From the NCBI GenBank assembly GCA_021160355.1, contig JAGHCS010000103.1, positions 1 to 7,742 on the forward strand: DNA of 7,742 nucleotides. The letters are read 5' to 3'. This DNA comes from Candidatus Cloacimonadota bacterium. GTDB lineage: Bacteria; Cloacimonadota; Cloacimonadia; JGIOTU-2. A program made the position numbers and the translations under genes. Of this stretch, positions 1-5,958 are shown piece after piece; position 1 is the first letter of the stretch; the number at the start of each line of letters is the position of its first letter. Below the pieces are notes generated by a model. The model searched no databases. It was not told the DNA's origin and saw only the letters and a list, made by a program, of their open reading frames with translations.

Positions 1-74
1 ATTATAATGATTGTGTAGAAAAGTATCTTACTCCTTTGTGTGTGCTGATATAAATACATCTTTGTTGTCCTTAT
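1..74. other. Downstream flank of the pmbA gene
   Basis: The 74 bases beyond the pmbA stop codon show no ribosome site, no hairpin with a T run and no recognisable coding segment. It cannot be told whether the operon continues past the window edge. Confidence 0.5.
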
Positions 75-1370
75 TTATTTTCCCGATACTGTGATCCCTT
101 TCACATGGATCCAGGGATAAATTTCGCTGCCGTAATCTATTCTCTCTTTAGAAATATTTGCAATATTTTTTATCATTTCTGCAAGATTACCCGCGATCAT
201 GGTTTCGTTCACGGGCTTGGAAATTTTGCCATTTTCTATAAGATAGCTGTTTTTTGCTACACCGGAAAAATCTCCGTTATCACTTGGATTTCCACCGGAA
301 AATCTGCAAAGCAGTAATCCCTTATCAATCGATGAAACCATGTCTTCAAATGCGGTAGTACCCGGTTCAACAATATAGCATCCCCCGCTGTTCACTGCTT
401 TCGGCTTCCCTGTTTTGTTTGCTCCATATTGAGAAAGCAGGAAGGATTTGAGAACACCCTTATCAATAATGGTCATATTTTGAGCTTCAAAGCCATCTCT
501 CGTGAAGAAGTAATTCTTTGCGATTTCAGGTGAGCGCGGATAGGAATGAAGAGTGAGAATTTCATTGGCTATCTTCTCATCCAATTTATCTTTGTAGATC
601 GAGCTTCCTGAAATGAGAGAATAATCCGAAAGATAAGCTGTAATGTAGTATATAAATGATGAGAGACAGTCCGGTGTGATGATCACATCACCAACCATCT
701 TTCCCGGAAATGCCGAGGTGTGTATTTGTTGGCTAGATTGCCCGAGAAGCATATCAACTGAAGCATATTCATGGAGAGGATGAGCGAGCTCTTTCATTGA
801 GCATCCCGAGTAGTTAAAGGATGATGCTTTCTCACCTTCCTTTGAAGTGAACATCACCGAAAAGGAATAGAGCCCGCGGTTACCTTCGAAATCTACACCA
901 TTTGAATTCTGAATGAGTATGTTTGACTGTGTGAAATCTATAATTGATTGCTCTATCATTGTTTGTGGATAATGTTCCTTCTCATAAAGCACAAAATCAT
1001 GCAATCTATCATACATCAGATCAAGATCGGGCTTTTCTCTACCGGCGGTGAATTCTTTGGGGGGCTGTTTATCTGCAATATCGTTTGCTTTATCTGGTCG
1101 TGACGACCGAGCAAGCTCAATGACCTGATCAATTGCACTATCAAGAGAATCCTTATCCATTTTATTGATCTTCAGATCACCTTTCTGATCATTGATAATT
1201 GCTTTAAAAAGAATGCTCGTATCAAAGTTAGTTCGAAGAAGTTTCATCTCGCCTGCATCAACATTGAGTTCGTGTTTCTTGTTATATTTAAGGTAACATT
1301 GGGCTTTTTCAGCACCTTTTTGCAGCATTCTTTCAATACAATATTTCACGAGTTCTCTATCAGTTTTCAT
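75..1370 (-). CDS. pmbA: PmbA/TldE-type partner subunit of the TldD/TldE peptidase
   Basis: This 431-residue protein belongs to the TldD/PmbA (U62) family and is close to the usual ~450 residues. In characterised systems TldE/PmbA pairs with TldD in the cytoplasm; TldD carries the metal site and TldE lacks it. That fits here: the region aligned to TldD's HExxxH reads ITPDCLSSFIYYITAY (residues 231-246), with no HExxH-like motif. The family C-terminal block is clear: RFSGGNPSDNGDFSGVAKNS (356-375), then LIENGKI (377-383) and a terminal VKGITVSGK. No signal peptide or membrane segment is seen. The ATG overlaps the tldD stop as TAATG and is preceded by GGAGG (1377-1381, 6-base spacer), implying translational coupling and balanced synthesis of the two subunits. 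It is the last operon gene visible; the 74 bases downstream show no hairpin terminator. Family assignment is firm; the natural substrate is unknown. Confidence 0.93.
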   Translation of the reverse strand: MKTDRELVKYCIERMLQKGAEKAQCYLKYNKKHELNVDAGEMKLLRTNFDTSILFKAIINDQKGDLKINKMDKDSLDSAIDQVIELARSSRPDKANDIADKQPPKEFTAGREKPDLDLMYDRLHDFVLYEKEHYPQTMIEQSIIDFTQSNILIQNSNGVDFEGNRGLYSFSVMFTSKEGEKASSFNYSGCSMKELAHPLHEYASVDMLLGQSSQQIHTSAFPGKMVGDVIITPDCLSSFIYYITAYLSDYSLISGSSIYKDKLDEKIANEILTLHSYPRSPEIAKNYFFTRDGFEAQNMTIIDKGVLKSFLLSQYGANKTGKPKAVNSGGCYIVEPGTTAFEDMVSSIDKGLLLCRFSGGNPSDNGDFSGVAKNSYLIENGKISKPVNETMIAGNLAEMIKNIANISKERIDYGSEIYPWIHVKGITVSGK

Positions 1371-2749
1371 TATTTACCTCCAATATTGACTTTGCATTTC
1401 ACGGCAGGTCCGCCCATGCCAACAGGAATAAGCTGTTTCTTCCCGCACATCCCGCCACATGACCAGGACATATCGTCGGAAATCATACTGATTGTTTTCA
1501 ACATTTCAAACGCAACACCTGAGATTGTCGTATCTTTGATCCCCTTCCCAAGCTTTCCGTTTTTAATCTCATACCCTTTCACAATACCGAACATGAATTC
1601 GCTCGTGGAATCAGCTTGCCCGTTTGATGCCTGCATAAGATAATATCCATCATCTATAGAAGCTATCATGTCTTCCAGTTTGTCTGTGCCCGGCACAATT
1701 GCGGTATTTCTCATACGAATTATCGGTTCATCAGAATAGGTGTAGGCACGGGCATTACCGGTAGGTTTGACACAGAAATGCTGAGCGCTCTCCTTGTTAT
1801 GCATGAAGGTTTTCAGGACACCATTTTCAATGAGAACTGCATCTTCTGCTTTCGTGCCTTCATCATCGACAAATACAGGTATAGGACATAGTTTACCCAT
1901 CGCAGTATGAGCATAATCAATCATAGTCATGTTCGGATTTGCAACTACTTTGTTGAGATAATTTGCCGCGATCGAACCGCCAAGCACAATATCTGCTTCA
2001 ACAGTATGACCGATCGCTTCATGAGAAAGAATACCTGCGAGATCAGGACCAAAAATACAATCAGCTAATCCTGCCTTGGCATACACGCCTTCGGATTTCT
2101 TCTTTAGATGTTCATACTGTGAATCGATTTTCTCATAAAGATCTTCCGGTTTGACGAAGAGGTCTTCAAATTGTCCGAATCCGCCAAAAACTTCATACAG
2201 CTCAAAGGGTTGACCGTCCTTGGTTAAACTCAAAGAAGTATAAATGATAGATCTCGGCACCATCGAATATGCACGTGAACCTTCCGAAGTAAGAAGCGCT
2301 TTTTCCATCTCAAGACATCGGTACACAGTTGTTCTTGCAGTGAGATCTGTATATGTCTTCCCGATATAGGAATCAATTTCTTTGAGAAAATCAATCATCT
2401 CCTTTTGGGTTTTCCTTTTTTTCCCAGTCATAAAATCTTTTTCTGCAGTATCGATTGAGACAGGAAGGGGTGGCTTGTTTCTGCGTTCCCTGTCATTTAG
2501 ATACAGGGCATTTTCTGTGGCTGCTTTGATGACAGTTTGGACTGTTTCATCTGAGATAGTAGGATTGGACGAAAATCCCCACACACCTTTTTTATATACA
2601 CGTGCAGACACTCCGCTTTCAGAGCTTCTGTTATTGCCCATAATATCGCCATTGACTACTGATATGGCACAATTTCGATTTTCCTGAATACGCAGTTCCG
2701 TATATTCGGAAAACATTTTTTTATATTTTGATATATCTTTTTCAATCAT
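1370..2749 (-). CDS. tldD: TldD zinc metallopeptidase subunit
   Basis: This 459-residue protein is the catalytic-type member of the TldD/TldE pair. The metal motif is intact: HEAIGH at residues 243-248 within LSHEAIGHTVEAD, the HExxxH form typical of TldD. The C-terminal CGGMCGK (431-437) carries the cysteine expected as the further zinc ligand, probably C435 by comparison with the family GMCGK motif. VDDEGTKAEDAVLIENGVLKT (from about 294) and the last-strand KCKVNIGGK are also family hallmarks. In E. coli, TldD/TldE trims unfolded peptides, for example in microcin B17 maturation and CcdA degradation. No signal peptide is visible, so it is cytoplasmic. The start is set by AAGGAG (2755-2760) with a 5-base spacer; this site overlaps the TAA of the upstream permease gene, nine bases away. 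The adjacent pmbA-like gene supplies the partner. Length and motifs show no truncation. Confidence 0.95.
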   Translation of the reverse strand: MIEKDISKYKKMFSEYTELRIQENRNCAISVVNGDIMGNNRSSESGVSARVYKKGVWGFSSNPTISDETVQTVIKAATENALYLNDRERRNKPPLPVSIDTAEKDFMTGKKRKTQKEMIDFLKEIDSYIGKTYTDLTARTTVYRCLEMEKALLTSEGSRAYSMVPRSIIYTSLSLTKDGQPFELYEVFGGFGQFEDLFVKPEDLYEKIDSQYEHLKKKSEGVYAKAGLADCIFGPDLAGILSHEAIGHTVEADIVLGGSIAANYLNKVVANPNMTMIDYAHTAMGKLCPIPVFVDDEGTKAEDAVLIENGVLKTFMHNKESAQHFCVKPTGNARAYTYSDEPIIRMRNTAIVPGTDKLEDMIASIDDGYYLMQASNGQADSTSEFMFGIVKGYEIKNGKLGKGIKDTTISGVAFEMLKTISMISDDMSWSCGGMCGKKQLIPVGMGGPAVKCKVNIGGK

Positions 2750-2758
2750 GAAAACTCC

Positions 2759-4000
2759 TTAAATTCTAAATAATATCTTTTCGTTTTTGAACATCCTGAT
2801 CATGAAAAATATGAGCAATCCCGAAAAGATCAAACTGGTAACTGCTGCAATAATAACATTTCCCCACGAAGATGATTTAATGAATACTGATTTGAGCCCG
2901 ACTACCGTATTAATGATCGGGGTATAATGCATCCAAGTAGGCACAGTTTCTCCCATCGAGCTTGTACCGATACTCAAGATCAAAACGACCATATAAAGCG
3001 GCATAACTAAACCGGCTGCCTCTTTTGAATTTCGAGCATATGTTGCGCAAATGAGCACTAACGAGACAAGTAGTATAGCAACTGGAATAAGCAAAATCGC
3101 AAGTTGAAGAATTTGATCTGCTCCTAATATGAAGTCGGACATCTCTGCGGAAGAGCGGAATAGATCTTTAAGAAAATATCTCCCAGCGATCATCAAACCT
3201 ACAACAGAACTTATCGCACTTGCAAAGGACGCACACACAACTGCCAAGAGTTTTCCCAGTATTATTGAAGCTCTGTCCACTTGATTAACAAGTAAAATAG
3301 CCAGTGTTCCACGTTCTTTTTCACCGGAAACCGTATCGATACCCACCTGCATCGAGCTCACGAAAAGATACAATATAATGATAAACGGAAGAAGCACACC
3401 GAATACTTTGCCAACCTCGCTCCCCTTTTTTGCGAGATTCACTAGCTCAGGGCTTATCGTTCTGTTCGCAGTAACTGGCGTAAGAATCTCTGTTGGAATA
3501 TTGAGCGACTCTAATCGTAAGTATATCAAAGTGTCTGCAAGAGAATTGACCGCATCATAAGTCCTTCTGTAAAAATAACTCGAATAATCTGAAGCGCCAT
3601 TATAAAAAACATGTATATCAAACGGTTGTATCGCATCAAATGCAAAATCAATATTTTCTGGGAAAGTTATCAATAACTGAGCTTCCTTTTCCTTGATCAG
3701 TTCCTTGGCTGTTGGTATATAAGCTTCGGGAATCTCATTGATCGTTACATTCATTTGGCTATTAATAATGGATATGAACTCCTCGTAGATCGGGGACTGT
3801 TTCTGCATTTCAGGAGCAATAAATACAGTCCCGTGATACGAACGTATATCAGCGGATCTAGATTGACTGATCTTCCCCATCACTGTATACATGACTGGCA
3901 GCATAACAAGTGGCAGTACGACCATGAAGAAAACTGTTCTTCTATCAGTGAAAAGGCGTTTTAGTTCTTTCTTCATTATGATATAGGCATCACTAAACAT
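2759..4000 (-). CDS. NatB-like ABC-2 family transporter permease
   Basis: This is a 413-residue inner-membrane permease of the ABC-2 type (NatB/YhaP-like, ABC2_membrane_3 class). From the start used here there is a cytoplasmic N-terminus (MKKELKRLFTDRRT), one membrane segment at about 22-42, an extracytoplasmic domain of roughly 150 residues (45-195), then about five membrane segments (199-220, 247-272, 297-322, 328-347, 380-402). The coupling motif GEKERGTLAILLVNQVDRASIILGK follows TM2 (226-231 onward), the classic GEKERGT...R..I..GK signature of NatB-like exporters. The frame is open to a TTG at 4036, but the ATG at 4000 is preferred: GGAGG (4007-4011) lies 6 bases upstream and the result begins MFSDAYIIMKKEL. 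The ATG overlaps the ATPase stop as ATGTTTAG (8 bases). It should dimerise or pair with the ATPase. Substrate cannot be read from sequence: NatAB exports sodium in Bacillus, but many homologues export peptides or drugs. Confidence 0.92.
   Translation of the reverse strand: MFSDAYIIMKKELKRLFTDRRTVFFMVVLPLVMLPVMYTVMGKISQSRSADIRSYHGTVFIAPEMQKQSPIYEEFISIINSQMNVTINEIPEAYIPTAKELIKEKEAQLLITFPENIDFAFDAIQPFDIHVFYNGASDYSSYFYRRTYDAVNSLADTLIYLRLESLNIPTEILTPVTANRTISPELVNLAKKGSEVGKVFGVLLPFIIILYLFVSSMQVGIDTVSGEKERGTLAILLVNQVDRASIILGKLLAVVCASFASAISSVVGLMIAGRYFLKDLFRSSAEMSDFILGADQILQLAILLIPVAILLVSLVLICATYARNSKEAAGLVMPLYMVVLILSIGTSSMGETVPTWMHYTPIINTVVGLKSVFIKSSSWGNVIIAAVTSLIFSGLLIFFMIRMFKNEKILFRI
3993..4000 (-). 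promoter_or_regulatory. ATPase stop/permease start overlap (translational coupling)
   Basis: The permease ATG (4000-3998) and the ATPase TAG (3995-3993) share the 8-base string ATGTTTAG on the minus strand. The permease Shine-Dalgarno GGAGG lies inside the ATPase coding region at 4007-4011. This supports the 4000 start over the TTG at 4036, and supports coupled, roughly equimolar synthesis of the two transporter subunits. Confidence 0.85.
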
Positions 4001-4742
4001 CTTGCACCTCCAGATATTTGAAAAATACATCTTCAAGATTGTTAGTTTTGTTCCTTTTCACAATTTCATCGAGTGAGCCCAATTCTTTTATCAGACCTTC
4101 TATCAGAATTCCGATCTTATCGCAGATCTGCTCTGCAACGCCCATAATATGCGTTGAAATAAGCACAGTTTTCCCCTCTCTCGCATATTTTTTGAGGAAA
4201 TCGGTTACATTTTTTGCGGTGACCACATCCAATCCATTTGTGGGTTCATCAAAGATGATGACATCCGGATTGTGAATGAGACTGATTGCGATTGATGTTT
4301 TCTGTTTCATACCAGTCGAAAGTTTGTCGATTTTTTTATTCCTGAATTCTTCCATGTGAAGTTCTTTGATGAGTACTTCTTTTCGCTCTGCGATATCTTC
4401 GGGTGACATCTTGTTCAGGCGTCCGAAGTAATCCATCATGTAGTCGGGAGTAAAAAAACCATCCAGCTTCATATCACTTGTAAGAAAGCCGATAACCGAT
4501 CTCACTTTTCTATCATCCTTAAGGGAGTCAAAGCCATTTACAGTAATTGTGCCTGAAGTTGGTTTGATCAGTGTTGAAATACATCTAAGAGTTGTAGTTT
4601 TTCCTGCTCCATTTGGACCCAGTAGACCGAAAATCTCACCCGGTTTGCACATGAAGCTGATACCCTTGAGTGCTTCCTTGTAAGATACTGTTCCCTTCTT
4701 TTTGTTTTCAAAGACCTTTTTCAGGTCAAGGATTTCTATCAT
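3993..4742 (-). CDS. NatA-like ABC transporter ATP-binding protein
   Basis: This 249-residue protein is a single nucleotide-binding domain, full length for the family. Walker A is GPNGAGKTT (42-50), the signature is LSTGMKQK (141-148), Walker B is VIIFDEP (161-167), the D-loop is NGLD (169-172) and the H-switch is STHIM with H198. At the Q-loop position (IGFLTSDMKLDGFFTPD, 84-100) there is no glutamine; from family knowledge the FLT(S/G) form is common in the NatA-like branch, so this is probably not a defect. The domain should drive the permease encoded immediately downstream. The ATG at 4742 has AGGAGGT (4746-4752) with a short 4-base spacer. It is the first gene of the minus-strand operon, so the operon promoter should lie in 4743-5000. 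Function is clear as an exporter ATPase; substrate unknown. It could equally serve resistance, lipid or ion export. Confidence 0.95.
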   Translation of the reverse strand: MIEILDLKKVFENKKKGTVSYKEALKGISFMCKPGEIFGLLGPNGAGKTTTLRCISTLIKPTSGTITVNGFDSLKDDRKVRSVIGFLTSDMKLDGFFTPDYMMDYFGRLNKMSPEDIAERKEVLIKELHMEEFRNKKIDKLSTGMKQKTSIAISLIHNPDVIIFDEPTNGLDVVTAKNVTDFLKKYAREGKTVLISTHIMGVAEQICDKIGILIEGLIKELGSLDEIVKRNKTNNLEDVFFKYLEVQDV

Positions 4743-4759
4743 CAGACCTCCTGATTATT

Positions 4760-4773
4760 TTCTCATATGAGAA
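4760..4773. promoter_or_regulatory. 14-bp perfect palindrome, candidate operator
   Basis: TTCTCATATGAGAA is a perfect inverted repeat without spacer, 7 bases upstream of the AGGAGGT ribosome site of the ATPase gene. It lies directly after the minus-strand GATAAT (plus 4780-4785), so if that is a -10 box the palindrome covers the transcription start. This is the position expected of a repressor operator. No regulator gene is present in the window. In AT-rich DNA a 14-bp palindrome can also arise by chance. Confidence 0.35.
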
Positions 4774-4939
4774 TTTGAAATTATCTGTAAACGAATTAAT
4801 CAACATTTTTGGCGTCAAGGAATATGATGAAAAACACGAGTTGGTCGTAAAAAGAATTACTCGATATATAATACTAAATCGTAATATTGAATAACTATTT
4901 TGAAAATTCAGAGCAATTTATTCAAAAAAGCAATAAATG

Positions 4940-4967
4940 TTGACGTAAAATATCACAAATTCATAAA
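4940..4967 (+). promoter_or_regulatory. Candidate sigma-70-type promoter for the Cache-domain gene
   Basis: TTGACG (4940-4945, 5 of 6 to the -35 consensus) is followed after 16 bases by CATAAA (4962-4967, 4 of 6 to the -10 consensus). Transcription would start near 4974 and give a leader of about 34 bases before the ATG at 5008. This is a consensus match by eye; the -10 is mediocre and the promoter preferences of this lineage are not known. Confidence 0.4.
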
Positions 4968-5007
4968 GTTTTGAGAGTTAGCCTAAAATAAAATCATGGA
5001 GCAAGAA

Positions 5008-5895
5008 ATGAAAAAACAAAAGATCTCCACTCTGTTTATAATATCATTTAGTATTTTGATAAGCATTCTACTCGTGAGTGCGATTTTGTGCGCTGACGGT
5101 TCAGAATTCCAATACAAAGAAACAGAAAAATTGGTAGAGCTTGTTAATGATGCAGTTCTATTGATCGAAGAAAAAGGTGAAGATGCCTTTGCCGAATTTG
5201 CAGTTCAGGATTCCAAATGGCGTCATGATGATAAGTACATTTTTGTTATTGATCCGGACGCGATGGTATATGCTCATGCCAGTACTGCCCTCGTTGGTAC
5301 AAATGTAATGGAGCTGACCGATGTAAATGGAAAACCCTTTATTAAATGGTTCATAATCGAAGTAGCCAGCGATGAAAGTAACGGATGGTCGCATTATTTA
5401 TGGAATATTCCAGGACAAGAGGAACCTACTTGGAAATCTACTTACGTGCAATCTGCCATTGCTCCATCCGGAAAGAAATATATTACCGGCTGCGGTCTTT
5501 ACGATATGAAAATGGAAAGAGCTTTCATCATTGATCAAGTTAATGAAGCTGCTGAAATTATCAATGCAGAAGGAATTGCGGCTTTCGAGGAATTAAGAGA
5601 TCCCAAGTCAGAATACATATTTAATAACAATTATGTATTTGTCCTCGATGATGAAGGAATGCTGCTCGTTCATCCTGAAATTGAAGGAACAAATCTCTAT
5701 GATACACAAGATGTGAATGGTAAATATTTTATACGAGATATGCTTGAAGTTGGAAGAGAAAATGGCTGCGGATGGGTGGATTATTGGTGGAACAAGCCCG
5801 GCGAGGATGAAGCATCAGCAAAATCATCATATGTTAAACAAATAGCTGTTGATGGAGATATTCTTGTAGTAGGAGTTGGAGTTTATTTGGAATAA
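5008..5895 (+). CDS. Secreted or membrane-anchored tandem Cache (sCache_2-like) protein without output domain
   Basis: This 295-residue protein starts with a basic N-terminus (MKKQK) and a hydrophobic stretch (residues 6-28) that is either a signal peptide or an uncleaved anchor. No canonical lipobox is seen (AILC). The rest is two homologous units of about 125 residues, 38-165 and 169-293. Both have a helix with V/N..A...I...G..AF.E, then Y(I/V)FV(I/L)D...M...H......GTN....DVNGK.FI, then GW..Y.WN.PG......KS.YV and a final G.G.Y. These features match single Cache domain 2, an extracytoplasmic sensor fold binding small molecules such as carboxylates. The protein ends right after the second Cache unit, with no kinase, methyl-accepting, GGDEF or second membrane segment. 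An ATG at 4996 is in frame, but GGAG (4998-5001) sits 6 bases before 5008, so 5008 is preferred. It is monocistronic. Ligand and partner are unknown; it may be a periplasmic binding protein feeding a separate receptor. Confidence 0.85.
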   Translation: MKKQKISTLFIISFSILISILLVSAILCADGSEFQYKETEKLVELVNDAVLLIEEKGEDAFAEFAVQDSKWRHDDKYIFVIDPDAMVYAHASTALVGTNVMELTDVNGKPFIKWFIIEVASDESNGWSHYLWNIPGQEEPTWKSTYVQSAIAPSGKKYITGCGLYDMKMERAFIIDQVNEAAEIINAEGIAAFEELRDPKSEYIFNNNYVFVLDDEGMLLVHPEIEGTNLYDTQDVNGKYFIRDMLEVGRENGCGWVDYWWNKPGEDEASAKSSYVKQIAVDGDILVVGVGVYLE

Positions 5896-5912
5896 GTTTT
5901 TATTTATGTAAT

Positions 5913-5940
5913 AAAAAAAGGAGCTGAACAGTTCAGCCCC
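5913..5940 (-). terminator. Intrinsic terminator of the GLUG-repeat gene
   Basis: Read on the minus strand, a hairpin with arms 5932-5940 and 5920-5928 and a 3-base loop (5929-5931) has nine positions with one A/C mismatch at 5922/5938. It is followed directly by seven T residues (plus-strand A run 5913-5919). It lies 18 bases beyond the GLUG gene stop and in the gap of two convergent genes. For the plus-strand Cache gene the same hairpin has no adjacent T run; a run of five T is 15 bases further on (5956-5960), so termination in that direction would be weaker. Confidence 0.85.
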
Positions 5941-5958
5941 GAATAAACTCGATTGTTT

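Larger units (their letters stand above)
4743..5007. other. Divergent intergenic region between the exporter operon and the Cache gene
   Basis: About 260 very AT-rich bases lie between the ATPase start (4742) and the Cache protein start (5008). The region must hold the promoters of both transcription units. On the plus strand TTGACG...CATAAA (4940-4967) is the best promoter candidate. On the minus strand a -10-like GATAAT (plus 4780-4785) has no convincing -35 at 15-18 bases; a minus-strand TTGACG (plus 4813-4818) is too far away, 27 bases. A 14-bp palindrome sits at 4760-4773. No tRNA, riboswitch or convincing protein gene is seen. Two short weak ORFs are discussed in the findings and rejected items. 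Confidence 0.7.

Noticed and set aside
1272..1643. Plus-strand ORF of 123 codons across the tldD/pmbA junction.
   Set aside because: It is antisense to two well-supported genes, has low-complexity composition, and shows no ribosome site or family resemblance.
4001..4036. N-terminal extension of the permease to a TTG at 4036.
   Set aside because: It would overlap the ATPase gene by 44 bases and has no ribosome site, while the ATG at 4000 has GGAGG at the right distance.
4670..4894. Plus-strand ORF of 74 codons across the ATPase start and into the intergenic region; a 40-codon version from TTG 4775 encodes KLSVNELINIFGVKEYDEKHELVV-like sequence.
   Set aside because: The first third is antisense to the ATPase gene, no ribosome site precedes either start, and no family is recognised. 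The charged second part looks protein-like but is too short to support; it may be chance or a relic.
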